NCBI RefSeq assembly: GCF_002979535.1
Contig: NZ_PCPB01000020.1
Coordinates: 1-34,795 of the forward strand
DNA from: Brevundimonas sp. MYb52
Lineage (GTDB): Bacteria > Pseudomonadota > Alphaproteobacteria > Caulobacterales > Caulobacteraceae
DNA length: 34,795 nt
Direction: 5' to 3'
Part shown: positions 17,873 to 24,737 of the stretch, piece after piece
Position numbering within the stretch: position 1 is the first letter of the stretch
How the letters are laid out: each line of letters opens with the position of its first letter
Made by a program: the position numbers and the translations under genes
The notes under the pieces: model-generated
What the model saw: only the letters and a program-made list of their open reading frames with translations
What the model was told of the DNA's origin: nothing
Databases searched by the model: none

Positions 17873-17941
17873 GGCGCCCGCGATACGCGGACCTATGCCG
17901 TTCTCGAAGAGGTGAAGTCGACGACGGTGCTGCCGCTGTAA
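17873..17941 (+). pseudogene. Orphan 3' end of putR left downstream of the inserted gene
   Basis: In frame it reads Gly-Ala-Arg-Asp-Thr-Arg-Thr-Tyr-Ala-Val-Leu-Glu-Glu-Val-Lys-Ser and so on to Leu-Pro-Leu and TAA, which is the putR C-terminus with conservative changes. Homology begins at GGC 17873, 17 bases after the fusion-gene stop. No start or upstream part exists. It is a remnant, probably the original chromosomal tail. Confidence 0.88.
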
Positions 17942-18014
17942 GCCGTCTCGCCTTCGTCATGCGAAGCGGCTAGAACTGCCGGCTCAGCGAAACGGCCCGG
18001 GCCCACTCGACTTC

Positions 18015-19100
18015 ATGCGCATTGTTCTGGTCACCGACGCCTGGGAGCCCCAGGTCAACGGCGTCGTCCGTACCCTGACCCGCACCGTGGCCGAGTGCCG
18101 CGCCATGGGCCATGAGGTCGAGGTCATTGAACCCAGCCAGTTCAAGACCATCCCCTGCCCCACCTATCCCGAGATCCGGCTGGCCCTGGGCGCCGAAGAA
18201 GAAATCCGCGAACGCCTGCGCGCCTTCGAGCCGGAAGCCGTGCACATCGCTACCGAAGGCCCCCTGGGCATCGCCACGCGCCGCATCTGCGTGGAGTGGA
18301 AGCTGCCCTTCACGACCAGCTATCACACCAAGTTCCCCGAATACGTCTCGGCCCGGTTCCCGATCCCGGTCCAGGTCGGCTACGCCTATATGAAGTGGTT
18401 CCACAAGCCGTCAGGCCGGCTGATGGTGGCGACGCCGACCCTGCGCGACGAACTGGTCGAGCACGGCTTCCGCAATGTCTCTCCGTGGACGCGCGGCGTG
18501 GATACCGACCTGTTCCGTCCCGATCTTGAGCCCATCTACAAGGAGATGGGCGGCGATGAATGGCCCCGCCCCTTCTTCCTCAACGTCGGTCGCGTGGCGG
18601 TCGAGAAGAATATCGAGACCTTCCTCGAACTGGACCTGCCGGGCACCAAGATCGTCGTCGGCGACGGCCCCGCCCGCGCCGAGCTGGAAGAGAAATACCC
18701 CGAGGCCAAGTTCCTGGGTGCCCGTTTCGGCGAGGACCTGGCGCGCTGCTTCGCCGACGCCGACGTCTTCGTCTTCCCCAGTTGGACCGACACCTTCGGC
18801 CTGGTGATTCTGGAGGCCATGGGCGCGGGCACGCCGGTCGCCGCCTATCCGGCGCACGGCCCCATCGACATCATTCCGGGCTCGGGCGCCGGCTTTATCG
18901 ACGACGACCTGAAGACCGCCTGCCTGAAAGCCCTGGAGCTGGATCGCAAGGATGTGCGCGCCTACGCGGAAAAATTCAGCTGGCGCGCCTCGGCCGAACA
19001 GTTCGTCGAGAACCTGCAACCCTATCCCGAGCCGGCGCGAGGCCGCTTCTGGCGCCGCCTGCGCCGGATCGCCCGGCTGAGGCGCAAGGCGGCGGCCTAA
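18015..19100 (+). CDS. GT4-family (GT-B) glycosyltransferase, mannosyl/glycolipid type
   Basis: 361 residues. The acceptor domain begins MRIVLVTDAWEPQVNGVV, the usual opening for GDP-mannose-dependent alpha-mannosyltransferases and for glycosyltransferases acting on diacylglycerol. The donor domain has FFLNVGRVAVEKNIE, KIVVGDGPARAELE and the EX7E-type region FGLVILEAMGAGTPVAAY. A basic Arg-rich C-terminal tail (RRLRRIARLRRKAAA) suggests peripheral membrane binding. Some relatives make glycolipids under phosphate limitation, and pstS/phn genes lie just downstream on the other strand, but no PHO box is seen here. The donor sugar is uncertain. No convincing ribosome site precedes the ATG. Confidence 0.85.
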   Translation: MRIVLVTDAWEPQVNGVVRTLTRTVAECRAMGHEVEVIEPSQFKTIPCPTYPEIRLALGAEEEIRERLRAFEPEAVHIATEGPLGIATRRICVEWKLPFTTSYHTKFPEYVSARFPIPVQVGYAYMKWFHKPSGRLMVATPTLRDELVEHGFRNVSPWTRGVDTDLFRPDLEPIYKEMGGDEWPRPFFLNVGRVAVEKNIETFLELDLPGTKIVVGDGPARAELEEKYPEAKFLGARFGEDLARCFADADVFVFPSWTDTFGLVILEAMGAGTPVAAYPAHGPIDIIPGSGAGFIDDDLKTACLKALELDRKDVRAYAEKFSWRASAEQFVENLQPYPEPARGRFWRRLRRIARLRRKAAA

Positions 19101-19104
19101 TTTT

Positions 19105-19273
19105 CCTTCTCCCCTTGTGGGAGAAGGTGGCTCGCGCAGCGAGACGGATGAGGGATTGCTCCGCCTCACCCCTGTAACGCTCAAAAGGAAAGCGCCGCGA
19201 TCAGCCGACCGCGGCGCTCACACCCCTCATCCGAGCGCCTTCGGCGCCCACCTTCTCCCACAAGGGGAGAAGG
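19105..19273. repeat. Large inverted repeat of the alphaproteobacterial REP-like intergenic type
   Basis: A 26-base arm at 19105-19130 (starting CCTTCTCCCCTTGTGGGAG) is perfectly complementary to 19248-19273. Inside are further partly complementary pieces (CGGATGAGGG near 19145 with CCCCTCATCCG near 19222). The CTCCCCTTGTGGGAG unit is itself a dyad. Elements of this sequence are very common between genes in alphaproteobacteria (from memory, not a search). It fills the gap between the convergent GT4 and pstS genes. Confidence 0.85.
19182..19218 (-). terminator. Rho-independent terminator for pstS inside the inverted repeat
   Basis: AGCGCCGCG (19191-19199) pairs with CGCGGCGCT (19210-19218) over nine bases. 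On the minus strand the stem is followed by TTTCCTTTTG, a usable U tract. Confidence 0.7.
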
Positions 19274-19292
19274 GCATTCCTCGCGCTGACCC

Positions 19293-20363
19293 TTAGTTCG
19301 GGCGAGCCATGGAGGTCATGGCGGCGGCCTTGGCGCGTTCGGCGGTCAGTTCGGCGACCGGCAGCGGCACCAGACCACGGTCCTGCAGGTAGCCGCCACG
19401 CGCGGCGGAGCCTTCCGACATGAACTCCTGAACGAACTGTTCGAGGCCCGGCGTCACGCCGATGTGGGCCTTCTTGACGTAGATGTAGAGGCTGCGGGCC
19501 AGAGGATAGGTGCCGTCGGCGATGGTCTCAGCCGAGGGAGCGACGCCGTCGATGGTCTCGGCCTTCACCGTGTCCATGTTCTGCTCCAGGAAGGAGAAGC
19601 CGAACACGCCCAGCGAACCCGGCGTACGGGTCAGGGTCTGGACGATGGCGTTGTCATTCTCGCCCGAGTCGACCCAGGCGCCGTCTTCACGCAGGGTGTG
19701 GGTCAGGGTCTCGAACCGGGTCTTGTCGCTCTTCAGCGCGGCCACGGCCGGGACCAGTTCGCCGCCGGGCGCCATGCCCAGCTCCAGGAAGGCGTCGCGC
19801 GTGCCCGAGGTGGGCGGCGGGCCATAAACCTGGATGCGCTGGCTCGGCAGGCCCTTGTTGACGTCGTTCCAAGTCTTGGTCGGGTTGGCGACGAAGGTCC
19901 CGTTCGGGCCAGGCACTTCCTTGGCCAGACCCTCATAGAGGTCGTTGAGCTCGAAGTTGAAGCTGTTGCCGGTGCGGGCGGTGGCGATGACGATGCCGTC
20001 GAAGCCGATCTTGATTTCAACGATGTCGCTGACGCCGTTGGCGACGCAACGGTCGAACTCGCTCTGCTTCATCGGACGCGAGGCGTTGGCGATGTCCGGG
20101 GTCGAGGGGCCCACGCCGGCGCAGAAGGCCTGGATGCCGCCGCCCGTGCCCAGGGACTCGACGCGAGGCGCCGAACCGCCCGAGGTGCGAGCGAAGTTTT
20201 CCGCCACGCGGGTGGCGAACGGGAAGACGGTCGAGGAACCGGCGGCCCAGATGCCCGCGCGGGCCTTCTGGCTGCCAGGGGCGGCGCCGCCCTCGTTGTT
20301 GCCACAGGCCGCCAGGGCCAGCAGCGCCGCCGCACCAGCGGTGATTTTCAGGGAACGGATCAT
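19293..20363 (-). CDS. pstS: PstS-family phosphate-binding lipoprotein
   Basis: 356 residues. A signal peptide ends in a lipobox with Cys20 (LLALAAC), so the protein is tethered in the periplasm. Phosphate-pocket motifs are present: AAGSSTVFPFATRV, ANASRPMKQSEF, GFDGIVIA and PTSGTRDAFLELG. The family captures inorganic phosphate for an ABC importer. No pstC, pstA or pstB is in the window; instead phnCDE lies directly upstream on the same strand, 109 bases away. A tandem PHO box in that gap gives pstS its own PhoB-dependent promoter. A terminator in the repeat ends the unit. Whether it delivers phosphate to a distant PstCAB or cooperates with PhnCE is open. Confidence 0.93.
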   Translation of the reverse strand: MIRSLKITAGAAALLALAACGNNEGGAAPGSQKARAGIWAAGSSTVFPFATRVAENFARTSGGSAPRVESLGTGGGIQAFCAGVGPSTPDIANASRPMKQSEFDRCVANGVSDIVEIKIGFDGIVIATARTGNSFNFELNDLYEGLAKEVPGPNGTFVANPTKTWNDVNKGLPSQRIQVYGPPPTSGTRDAFLELGMAPGGELVPAVAALKSDKTRFETLTHTLREDGAWVDSGENDNAIVQTLTRTPGSLGVFGFSFLEQNMDTVKAETIDGVAPSAETIADGTYPLARSLYIYVKKAHIGVTPGLEQFVQEFMSEGSAARGGYLQDRGLVPLPVAELTAERAKAAAMTSMARPN

Positions 20364-20412
20364 TGGCCGGACCTCTCCAGACGTCAGTTTGAGACGCTTA
20401 GAGCAGCGAAGT

Positions 20413-20441
20413 GTGACGGTCCGGCCAGACCTTTGTGACAG
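20413..20441 (-). promoter_or_regulatory. Tandem PHO box upstream of pstS
   Basis: On the minus strand three heptamers run CTGTCAC-AAAG-GTCTGGC-CGGA-CCGTCAC, each separated by four bases (11-base period). The outer two match the PhoB half-site well and the middle one moderately. The box ends 50 bases before the pstS ATG. A PhoB-activated internal promoter is the natural reading. Confidence 0.75.
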
Positions 20442-20472
20442 TCAGGGCAAACCTCGCCCCGACGTGGTTCGA

Positions 20473-21285
20473 TTACAGCAGGCGCTTGCGCATGACCTGC
20501 GACAGGGTATCGATCAGGGTCACAGCGATGACCACGATGATGACAATGGCCGAGACAGCGCGGAAGTTGAACGCATTCATGCTGTCAAACAGAACCTGAC
20601 CGATGCCGCCGGCGCCGATCAGGCCCAGGACCGTCGCCGAACGGCTGTTCGACTCGAAGCGATAGAGGGCGAACGAGGTCCACAGCGGCGCCACCTGCGG
20701 GATCACGCCCCAGACGATCTCGTGCAGTTTGGACGCGCCGGTGGCGCGCACGCCCTCGACCGGACCCTTGTCGATCGACTCGACGGCCTCCGAGAACAGC
20801 TTGGCCAGGACGCCGGCGGTGTTCAGGGTGATGGCCAGGACGCCGGCCAGGGGGCCGAGGCCCACGGCGGTGACGAACAGCAGGCCGATGACCAGGTCGG
20901 GCACCGAGCGCAGCAGGTTCATGACCCAGCGCACCGGGGTTACGACCCAGGCCGGCGCCATGTTGCGGGCGGCGGCCAGACCCAGGGGAATGCCGAACAG
21001 CACGGCCAGGAAGGTGCCCCAAAGGGCGATCTGGACCGTCTCCCACATCTTGGCGACGAACATCTTCCAGTCGGAGAAGTCCGGACGCAGCAGGTCATGG
21101 ACGAACAGACGCGTGCTCTCATTGCCCGAGAACAGGCGCGAGATATTGCCCAGGTCGACGGCGTCGATGCTGTAGAGCAGGACGGCGATCACGCCGCCCC
21201 AGACCAGGATGTCCATCGCCCAGGAGACGGCGGACTTTTGCGGCGCGGCCGGAACCGCGGTCGGCGTCAGCGGAGCAGAGGTCAA
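20473..21285 (-). CDS. phnE: Phosphonate/phosphite-type ABC transporter permease PhnE
   Basis: 270 residues with about six membrane segments. The cytoplasmic coupling loop has SNSRSATVLGLIGAGGIGQVL, the signature of PhnE-type permeases, and EGVRATGASKLHEIVWGVIPQV is the typical EAA-like region. Its ATG overlaps the phnD stop by four bases. Only one permease gene is present, so it would act as a homodimer. There is no C-P lyase, phosphonatase or phosphite dehydrogenase gene nearby, so the substrate (phosphonate, phosphite or phosphate) is not determined. Confidence 0.92.
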   Translation of the reverse strand: MTSAPLTPTAVPAAPQKSAVSWAMDILVWGGVIAVLLYSIDAVDLGNISRLFSGNESTRLFVHDLLRPDFSDWKMFVAKMWETVQIALWGTFLAVLFGIPLGLAAARNMAPAWVVTPVRWVMNLLRSVPDLVIGLLFVTAVGLGPLAGVLAITLNTAGVLAKLFSEAVESIDKGPVEGVRATGASKLHEIVWGVIPQVAPLWTSFALYRFESNSRSATVLGLIGAGGIGQVLFDSMNAFNFRAVSAIVIIVVIAVTLIDTLSQVMRKRLL

Positions 21286-22289
21286 GGTTGGACCTCGCGC
21301 AGGCTGCGCAAGCGCTGAAGCTCAGCGGTCGCGGCGGCAGCGCCGGCCTTGTCGCCCTTGGCTTCAGCCTCGCCCCGCTTCTGGTCGGCGATCATTTCAC
21401 GGATCGGGTTCAGATAGCTGTCGTCGGCGGCGGCGAAGCGCGAATATTCCAGACCCGCCAGAACCTTGCGCTGACGCTCGGCTTCCGGACCTTCGCCCTG
21501 GCCATAGGTCAGGAAGAAGCTGCGGATCTTCTCCTTCAGCGCCGGATCGAGGTCCTCACGCACGACGATGCCGCTCTCCGGGATCGGCGGCGAGACCCAG
21601 ATCTCCTCGATCTGATCGGCCAGCTGCGGGTTTTCGCGGCGGATGAAGATGGTGTTGACGCTGTTCGAGGTAGCGAGGTCGATCACGCCCGTGGCCACGC
21701 CGAAGGCGTTGGCCTGATGGTTGGCCGAACGGACCGTCTTGAAGCACTGCGACGGCACGACGCCGCGCGCGTTGAACAGGAAGGTCATGGGCGCCAGGGT
21801 GCCCGAGGTCGACTGGGCGTCGCCGATGCCGAAGTTGTACTGCTTGCCGCAGGCCAGCACCTTGTCCAGCGTGATGCCCGAACCCTTCTTGACGATCAGG
21901 GTCGACTGATAGCTGTCCAGACCTTCGCGGTTGACCGTGCGGGCGATGACCTCGGCGTTGGCGCGATCGATGGCCTCGACCTCGGGCTTGGCCGAGAACC
22001 AGCCCACCTGGGTATGGTTGCCGCGCATGGCCTCAACCAGCACCGTGTAGTTCGAGCCGAAGTAGGGCTTCACCGGCACGCCGATCGACTTGGACATGTC
22101 GTCCAGCAGCGGCTGCCACAGCGGGCCCGACGAGGCCTGGCCCTCGGCCGACAGGATGGAGAAGGTGATTTCGGTCGGGGCGGCGCCCGCCGCCTTGTCT
22201 TCGCCCTTGCCGCAGGCGGCGAGGCCCAGGGTCAGGGCGGCGACGGCGGCGACGCCCACAAGGCGGCGGGTGATGGGGGTGCGGGTCAT
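21282..22289 (-). CDS. phnD: PhnD-family phosphonate/phosphite-binding lipoprotein
   Basis: 335 residues. A signal peptide and lipobox (LGLAAC, Cys26) predict a membrane-anchored periplasmic protein. The binding core shows FGSNYTVLVEAMRGNHTQVGWF, then YQSTLIVKKGSGI, DAQSTSGTLAPMTFLF and ANHQANAFGVATGVIDLA, all characteristic of PhnD/PtxB/SsuA-like phosphonate binders. The Ser-Thr-Ser-Gly loop contacts the phosphoryl oxygens in known members. The C-terminus is an Ala/Glu/Lys-rich helical tail of about 40 residues. It overlaps both neighbours by ATGA and is clearly one operon with phnC and phnE. Confidence 0.92.
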   Translation of the reverse strand: MTRTPITRRLVGVAAVAALTLGLAACGKGEDKAAGAAPTEITFSILSAEGQASSGPLWQPLLDDMSKSIGVPVKPYFGSNYTVLVEAMRGNHTQVGWFSAKPEVEAIDRANAEVIARTVNREGLDSYQSTLIVKKGSGITLDKVLACGKQYNFGIGDAQSTSGTLAPMTFLFNARGVVPSQCFKTVRSANHQANAFGVATGVIDLATSNSVNTIFIRRENPQLADQIEEIWVSPPIPESGIVVREDLDPALKEKIRSFFLTYGQGEGPEAERQRKVLAGLEYSRFAAADDSYLNPIREMIADQKRGEAEAKGDKAGAAAATAELQRLRSLREVQP

Positions 22290-23083
22290 GCCTTGGCTTC
22301 CCAGAACGCGTCCTCGTACTCGGGACCGTAGATTTCAATCAGGCGCTTGGAGTCCAGACCGGTCGACGGACCGTCATAGACCACCTTGCCCTTCTGCAGG
22401 GCGATGACGCGGTTGCAGTAGCGGATGGCGTAGTCGACCTGGTGGAGGGTGACGATCACGCCCATGCCGTCGCGCTTGTTCAGCTCGACCAGCAGTTCCA
22501 TGACCTTGCGAGCCGACACCGGGTCCAGCGAAGCGACCGGCTCGTCGGCCAGGATGGCTTGCGCGCCCTGGACGATGGCGCGGGCAATTGCGCCGCGCTG
22601 CTGCTGACCGCCCGACAGGGTGTTGGCGCGCTGTGCGGCGTAGTCAGACACGCCGACGCGGTGCAGGGCCGCCATGGCCCGCTCGCGATCCGCCTTGGGC
22701 CAGACGCCGAAGATCCCGCGCCAGCCCGGCAGCCGTCCGAGCGCGCCCAGCATGACGTTGGAAAAGAGCGACAGACGACCCACCAGATTGAACTGCTGGA
22801 AAATCATGCCCATGCGACGGCGCGCCTTGCGCACAGCGCCGGTGATGCGGCCGTTCTGCTGAACGGTCTCGCCGAACACCTGGATCGTCCCCTTGCCGGG
22901 ATCAATGGGGTGCAGCCCGGTGATGGAACGAAGCAAAGTGGACTTGCCCGATCCGGACGGTCCGATCAGGGCGACCATCTCGCCGGCGGCCACTTCGACG
23001 GACACGCCGTCGAGCGCCTTTCGGGCTCCATAGGTCTTTGACACATCCCGTACGGACGCGACAGCGGCGGTTGAAGAACTCAT
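22286..23083 (-). CDS. phnC: Phosphonate-type ABC transporter ATP-binding protein PhnC
   Basis: 265 residues. The Walker A motif GPSGSGKST lies at residues 41-49, the Q-loop in MIFQQFNLV, the ABC signature LSGGQQQRGAIARAI, Walker B ILADEPVASLD, and the H-loop His in VTLHQVDYA. The inserted RRLPGW-type loop after VMLGALGRL is typical of PhnC. The start at 23083 (MSSSTAAVASVRD) is preferred over 23158, because the extra 25 residues look like non-coding leader. The 273-base gap upstream is shared with the divergent decarboxylase gene. A lone ATGACAG at 23249 resembles half a PHO box but has no good partner. Confidence 0.93.
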   Translation of the reverse strand: MSSSTAAVASVRDVSKTYGARKALDGVSVEVAAGEMVALIGPSGSGKSTLLRSITGLHPIDPGKGTIQVFGETVQQNGRITGAVRKARRRMGMIFQQFNLVGRLSLFSNVMLGALGRLPGWRGIFGVWPKADRERAMAALHRVGVSDYAAQRANTLSGGQQQRGAIARAIVQGAQAILADEPVASLDPVSARKVMELLVELNKRDGMGVIVTLHQVDYAIRYCNRVIALQKGKVVYDGPSTGLDSKRLIEIYGPEYEDAFWEAKA

Positions 23084-23310
23084 GAACCCGTGGGTGGCGG
23101 TTGCAACAGGGGGCGCCGCATGACGCGCCACGCGCGTTTCGACAAGTCTTAATGGCATGCCTGCGTCGTTTTCGTCCAGTGCGGGGGCTGTGCAGCAGCC
23201 CTTTCCGCCCCTTCCCCTGTGGATCAGGTCACGAAATTACCGCTTTACATGACAGCCCCGCATCCCTACATCGCGCGTTCCGGCGGACCCCGTGGTCTAA
23301 CCGTTAAGCG

Positions 23311-23343
23311 CTGCTAACGCCGGTCTGGGTTAACAATTAGCAG
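23311..23343 (+). promoter_or_regulatory. Inverted repeat abutting the ribosome binding site of the decarboxylase gene
   Basis: CTGCTAA (23311-23317) and TTAGCAG (23337-23343) are exact complements. The second arm runs straight into AGGGGG, the likely ribosome site for the TTG start at 23357. It could be a DNA operator or an RNA hairpin that hides the ribosome site. The segment 23296-23340 is rich in TTAA/CTAA. Confidence 0.4.
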
Positions 23344-23356
23344 GGGGTTACGTGAA

Positions 23357-24619
23357 TTGCGCACGTACCAACTTCCCCTGGACCTGGTCCGTGAGCGGTC
23401 CCCTGAACGTCCCGTCGCCCTCGTGCGACCGCGTTCGGTTTCCGTAGCGGCGCGCTGGTTCCAGGACAATCTGAAAGCCGACGTCTTCTATGCAGTGAAG
23501 GCGAACCCCTCGCGTTGGGTCATCGAGACCTTGGTCGAGCAGGGCGTCAACGCCTTTGACGTGGCTTCTCTGGCCGAGATCGAGCTGGTTCGCTCGGTCA
23601 GCCCGAACGCGCGCCTGGCCTTCATGCACCCGGTCAAGAGCCGCGGCGCGATCCGTGCGGCCTACGCCGACCACGGCGTGCGCACCTTCGTGCTCGACAG
23701 CCATGACGAGTTGCAGAAGATCATCGAGGCGACCGACAACGCCGACGACCTGAATCTGGTCGTGCGCATGGCTGTCTCGGCCGACGGCGCCGCCTATTCC
23801 CTGTCGGGCAAGTTCGGCGTGTCGCCGGATCAGGCCCCTGCCCTGCTGCTGGCCGTGCGCCAGGCGGTGCAAGACGGCCTGATGGGCGTCAGCTTCCACG
23901 TCGGCTCGCAGTGCATGCGCCCGACCGCCTATGAAGCCGCCATGTCGCAGGTCGGTCGCGCCATCAAGAAGGCAGGCGTCTTCGTCGACATCGTCGACGT
24001 CGGCGGCGGCTTCCCTTCGGTCTATCCGGGCATGGTTCCGCCGGACCTGAGCGAATACGCCGACGCCATCCACCGCGGCTTCAACGAGATGCCGGTGTCC
24101 GAAACGACCGAACTGTGGTGCGAACCCGGCCGGGCGCTGGTCGCCGAGTCGTCGTCGGTGCTGTGCCGCGTGGACCTGCGCAAGGGCGATGCTCTTTATC
24201 TGAACGACGGGTCCTATGGCTCGCTGTTCGACGCCACCCACTCGCGCTGGCCCTTCCCGACCAAGCTGGTCCGGGATGGCGAAGCCGCGTCGGAGCTGAA
24301 GCCCTTCCGCTTTTATGGCCCGACCTGCGACAGCATCGACCACATGCCGGGCCCGTTCTGGCTGCCGGCCGATGTGCAGGAAGGCGACTTCATCGAGATC
24401 GGCATGCTGGGCGCCTATGGCGTGGCCATGACGACCGGCTTCAACGGCTATGGCGAGCACGAGATCGCCGCGGTCGAGGACGCCCCGATGGCTTCGCTCT
24501 ACGGCCTGGCTCCGCGTTCGATCCCCACGGTCCGCACCTCGGCCGAGGAAGCCGCCCGCAAGGTCGTTCGCCTGTCACGCCCCAAGGGCAAGGCCGGCGT
24601 GCGCAAGCGCAAGCGCTGA
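23357..24619 (+). CDS. Fold-type III PLP decarboxylase (ornithine/lysine/arginine type)
   Basis: 420 residues of the alanine-racemase-fold decarboxylase family. PLP Lys48 lies in FYAVKANP, HVGSQC follows near residue 190, GGGFPSVYPG is the phosphate loop, CEPGRALVAE closes the pocket, and Cys324 in YGPTCDSID is the catalytic cysteine of ornithine decarboxylases. The product is most likely putrescine, or cadaverine from lysine. The start is TTG at 23357 behind AGGGGG. A Lys/Arg-rich tail (KGKAGVRKRKR) ends the protein. The next gene is a DHS-like homospermidine-type synthase that would use the diamine, so the two form a polyamine unit. Substrate choice cannot be fixed by eye. Confidence 0.88.
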   Translation: MRTYQLPLDLVRERSPERPVALVRPRSVSVAARWFQDNLKADVFYAVKANPSRWVIETLVEQGVNAFDVASLAEIELVRSVSPNARLAFMHPVKSRGAIRAAYADHGVRTFVLDSHDELQKIIEATDNADDLNLVVRMAVSADGAAYSLSGKFGVSPDQAPALLLAVRQAVQDGLMGVSFHVGSQCMRPTAYEAAMSQVGRAIKKAGVFVDIVDVGGGFPSVYPGMVPPDLSEYADAIHRGFNEMPVSETTELWCEPGRALVAESSSVLCRVDLRKGDALYLNDGSYGSLFDATHSRWPFPTKLVRDGEAASELKPFRFYGPTCDSIDHMPGPFWLPADVQEGDFIEIGMLGAYGVAMTTGFNGYGEHEIAAVEDAPMASLYGLAPRSIPTVRTSAEEAARKVVRLSRPKGKAGVRKRKR

Positions 24620-24633
24620 TCGTCTGACCCCAT

Positions 24634-24720
24634 AGCGTCTTCGGACGTTGATATGAGATCCGCAGCGGCCCGTCGCTCCGTCCGGGCCGCTGCGTCTTCT
24701 TGGCGACGGGCGCTCATATC
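24634..24720 (+). promoter_or_regulatory. Structured 5' leader with mutually exclusive helices ahead of the DHS-like gene
   Basis: In order: a six-pair hairpin capped by a UUCG tetraloop (24634-24649); an eight-base arm GATATGAG (24650-24657) complementary to CTCATATC (24713-24720); inside it a perfect 12-base stem (24661-24672 with 24683-24694) followed by TCTTCTT, terminator-like. Bases 24668-24676 (GCCCGTCGC) can instead pair with 24703-24711 (GCGACGGGC), which would break the 12-base stem. The outer arm ends just before AGGG and the ATG at 24738. Competing helices of this kind are the hallmark of attenuators and riboswitches. No known class is recognised. Confidence 0.55.
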
Positions 24721-24737
24721 TCAGGGAAACCGCCGAA

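Noticed and set aside
23249..23255. ATGACAG as a PHO half-site for phnC
   Set aside because: Only one heptamer matches. The positions 11 bases either side do not fit, and it lies about 165 bases from the chosen phnC start.
23304..23333. CtrA binding site upstream of the decarboxylase
   Set aside because: TTAA pieces are present, but no pair has the TTAA-N7-TTAA spacing, so I kept it only as a remark.
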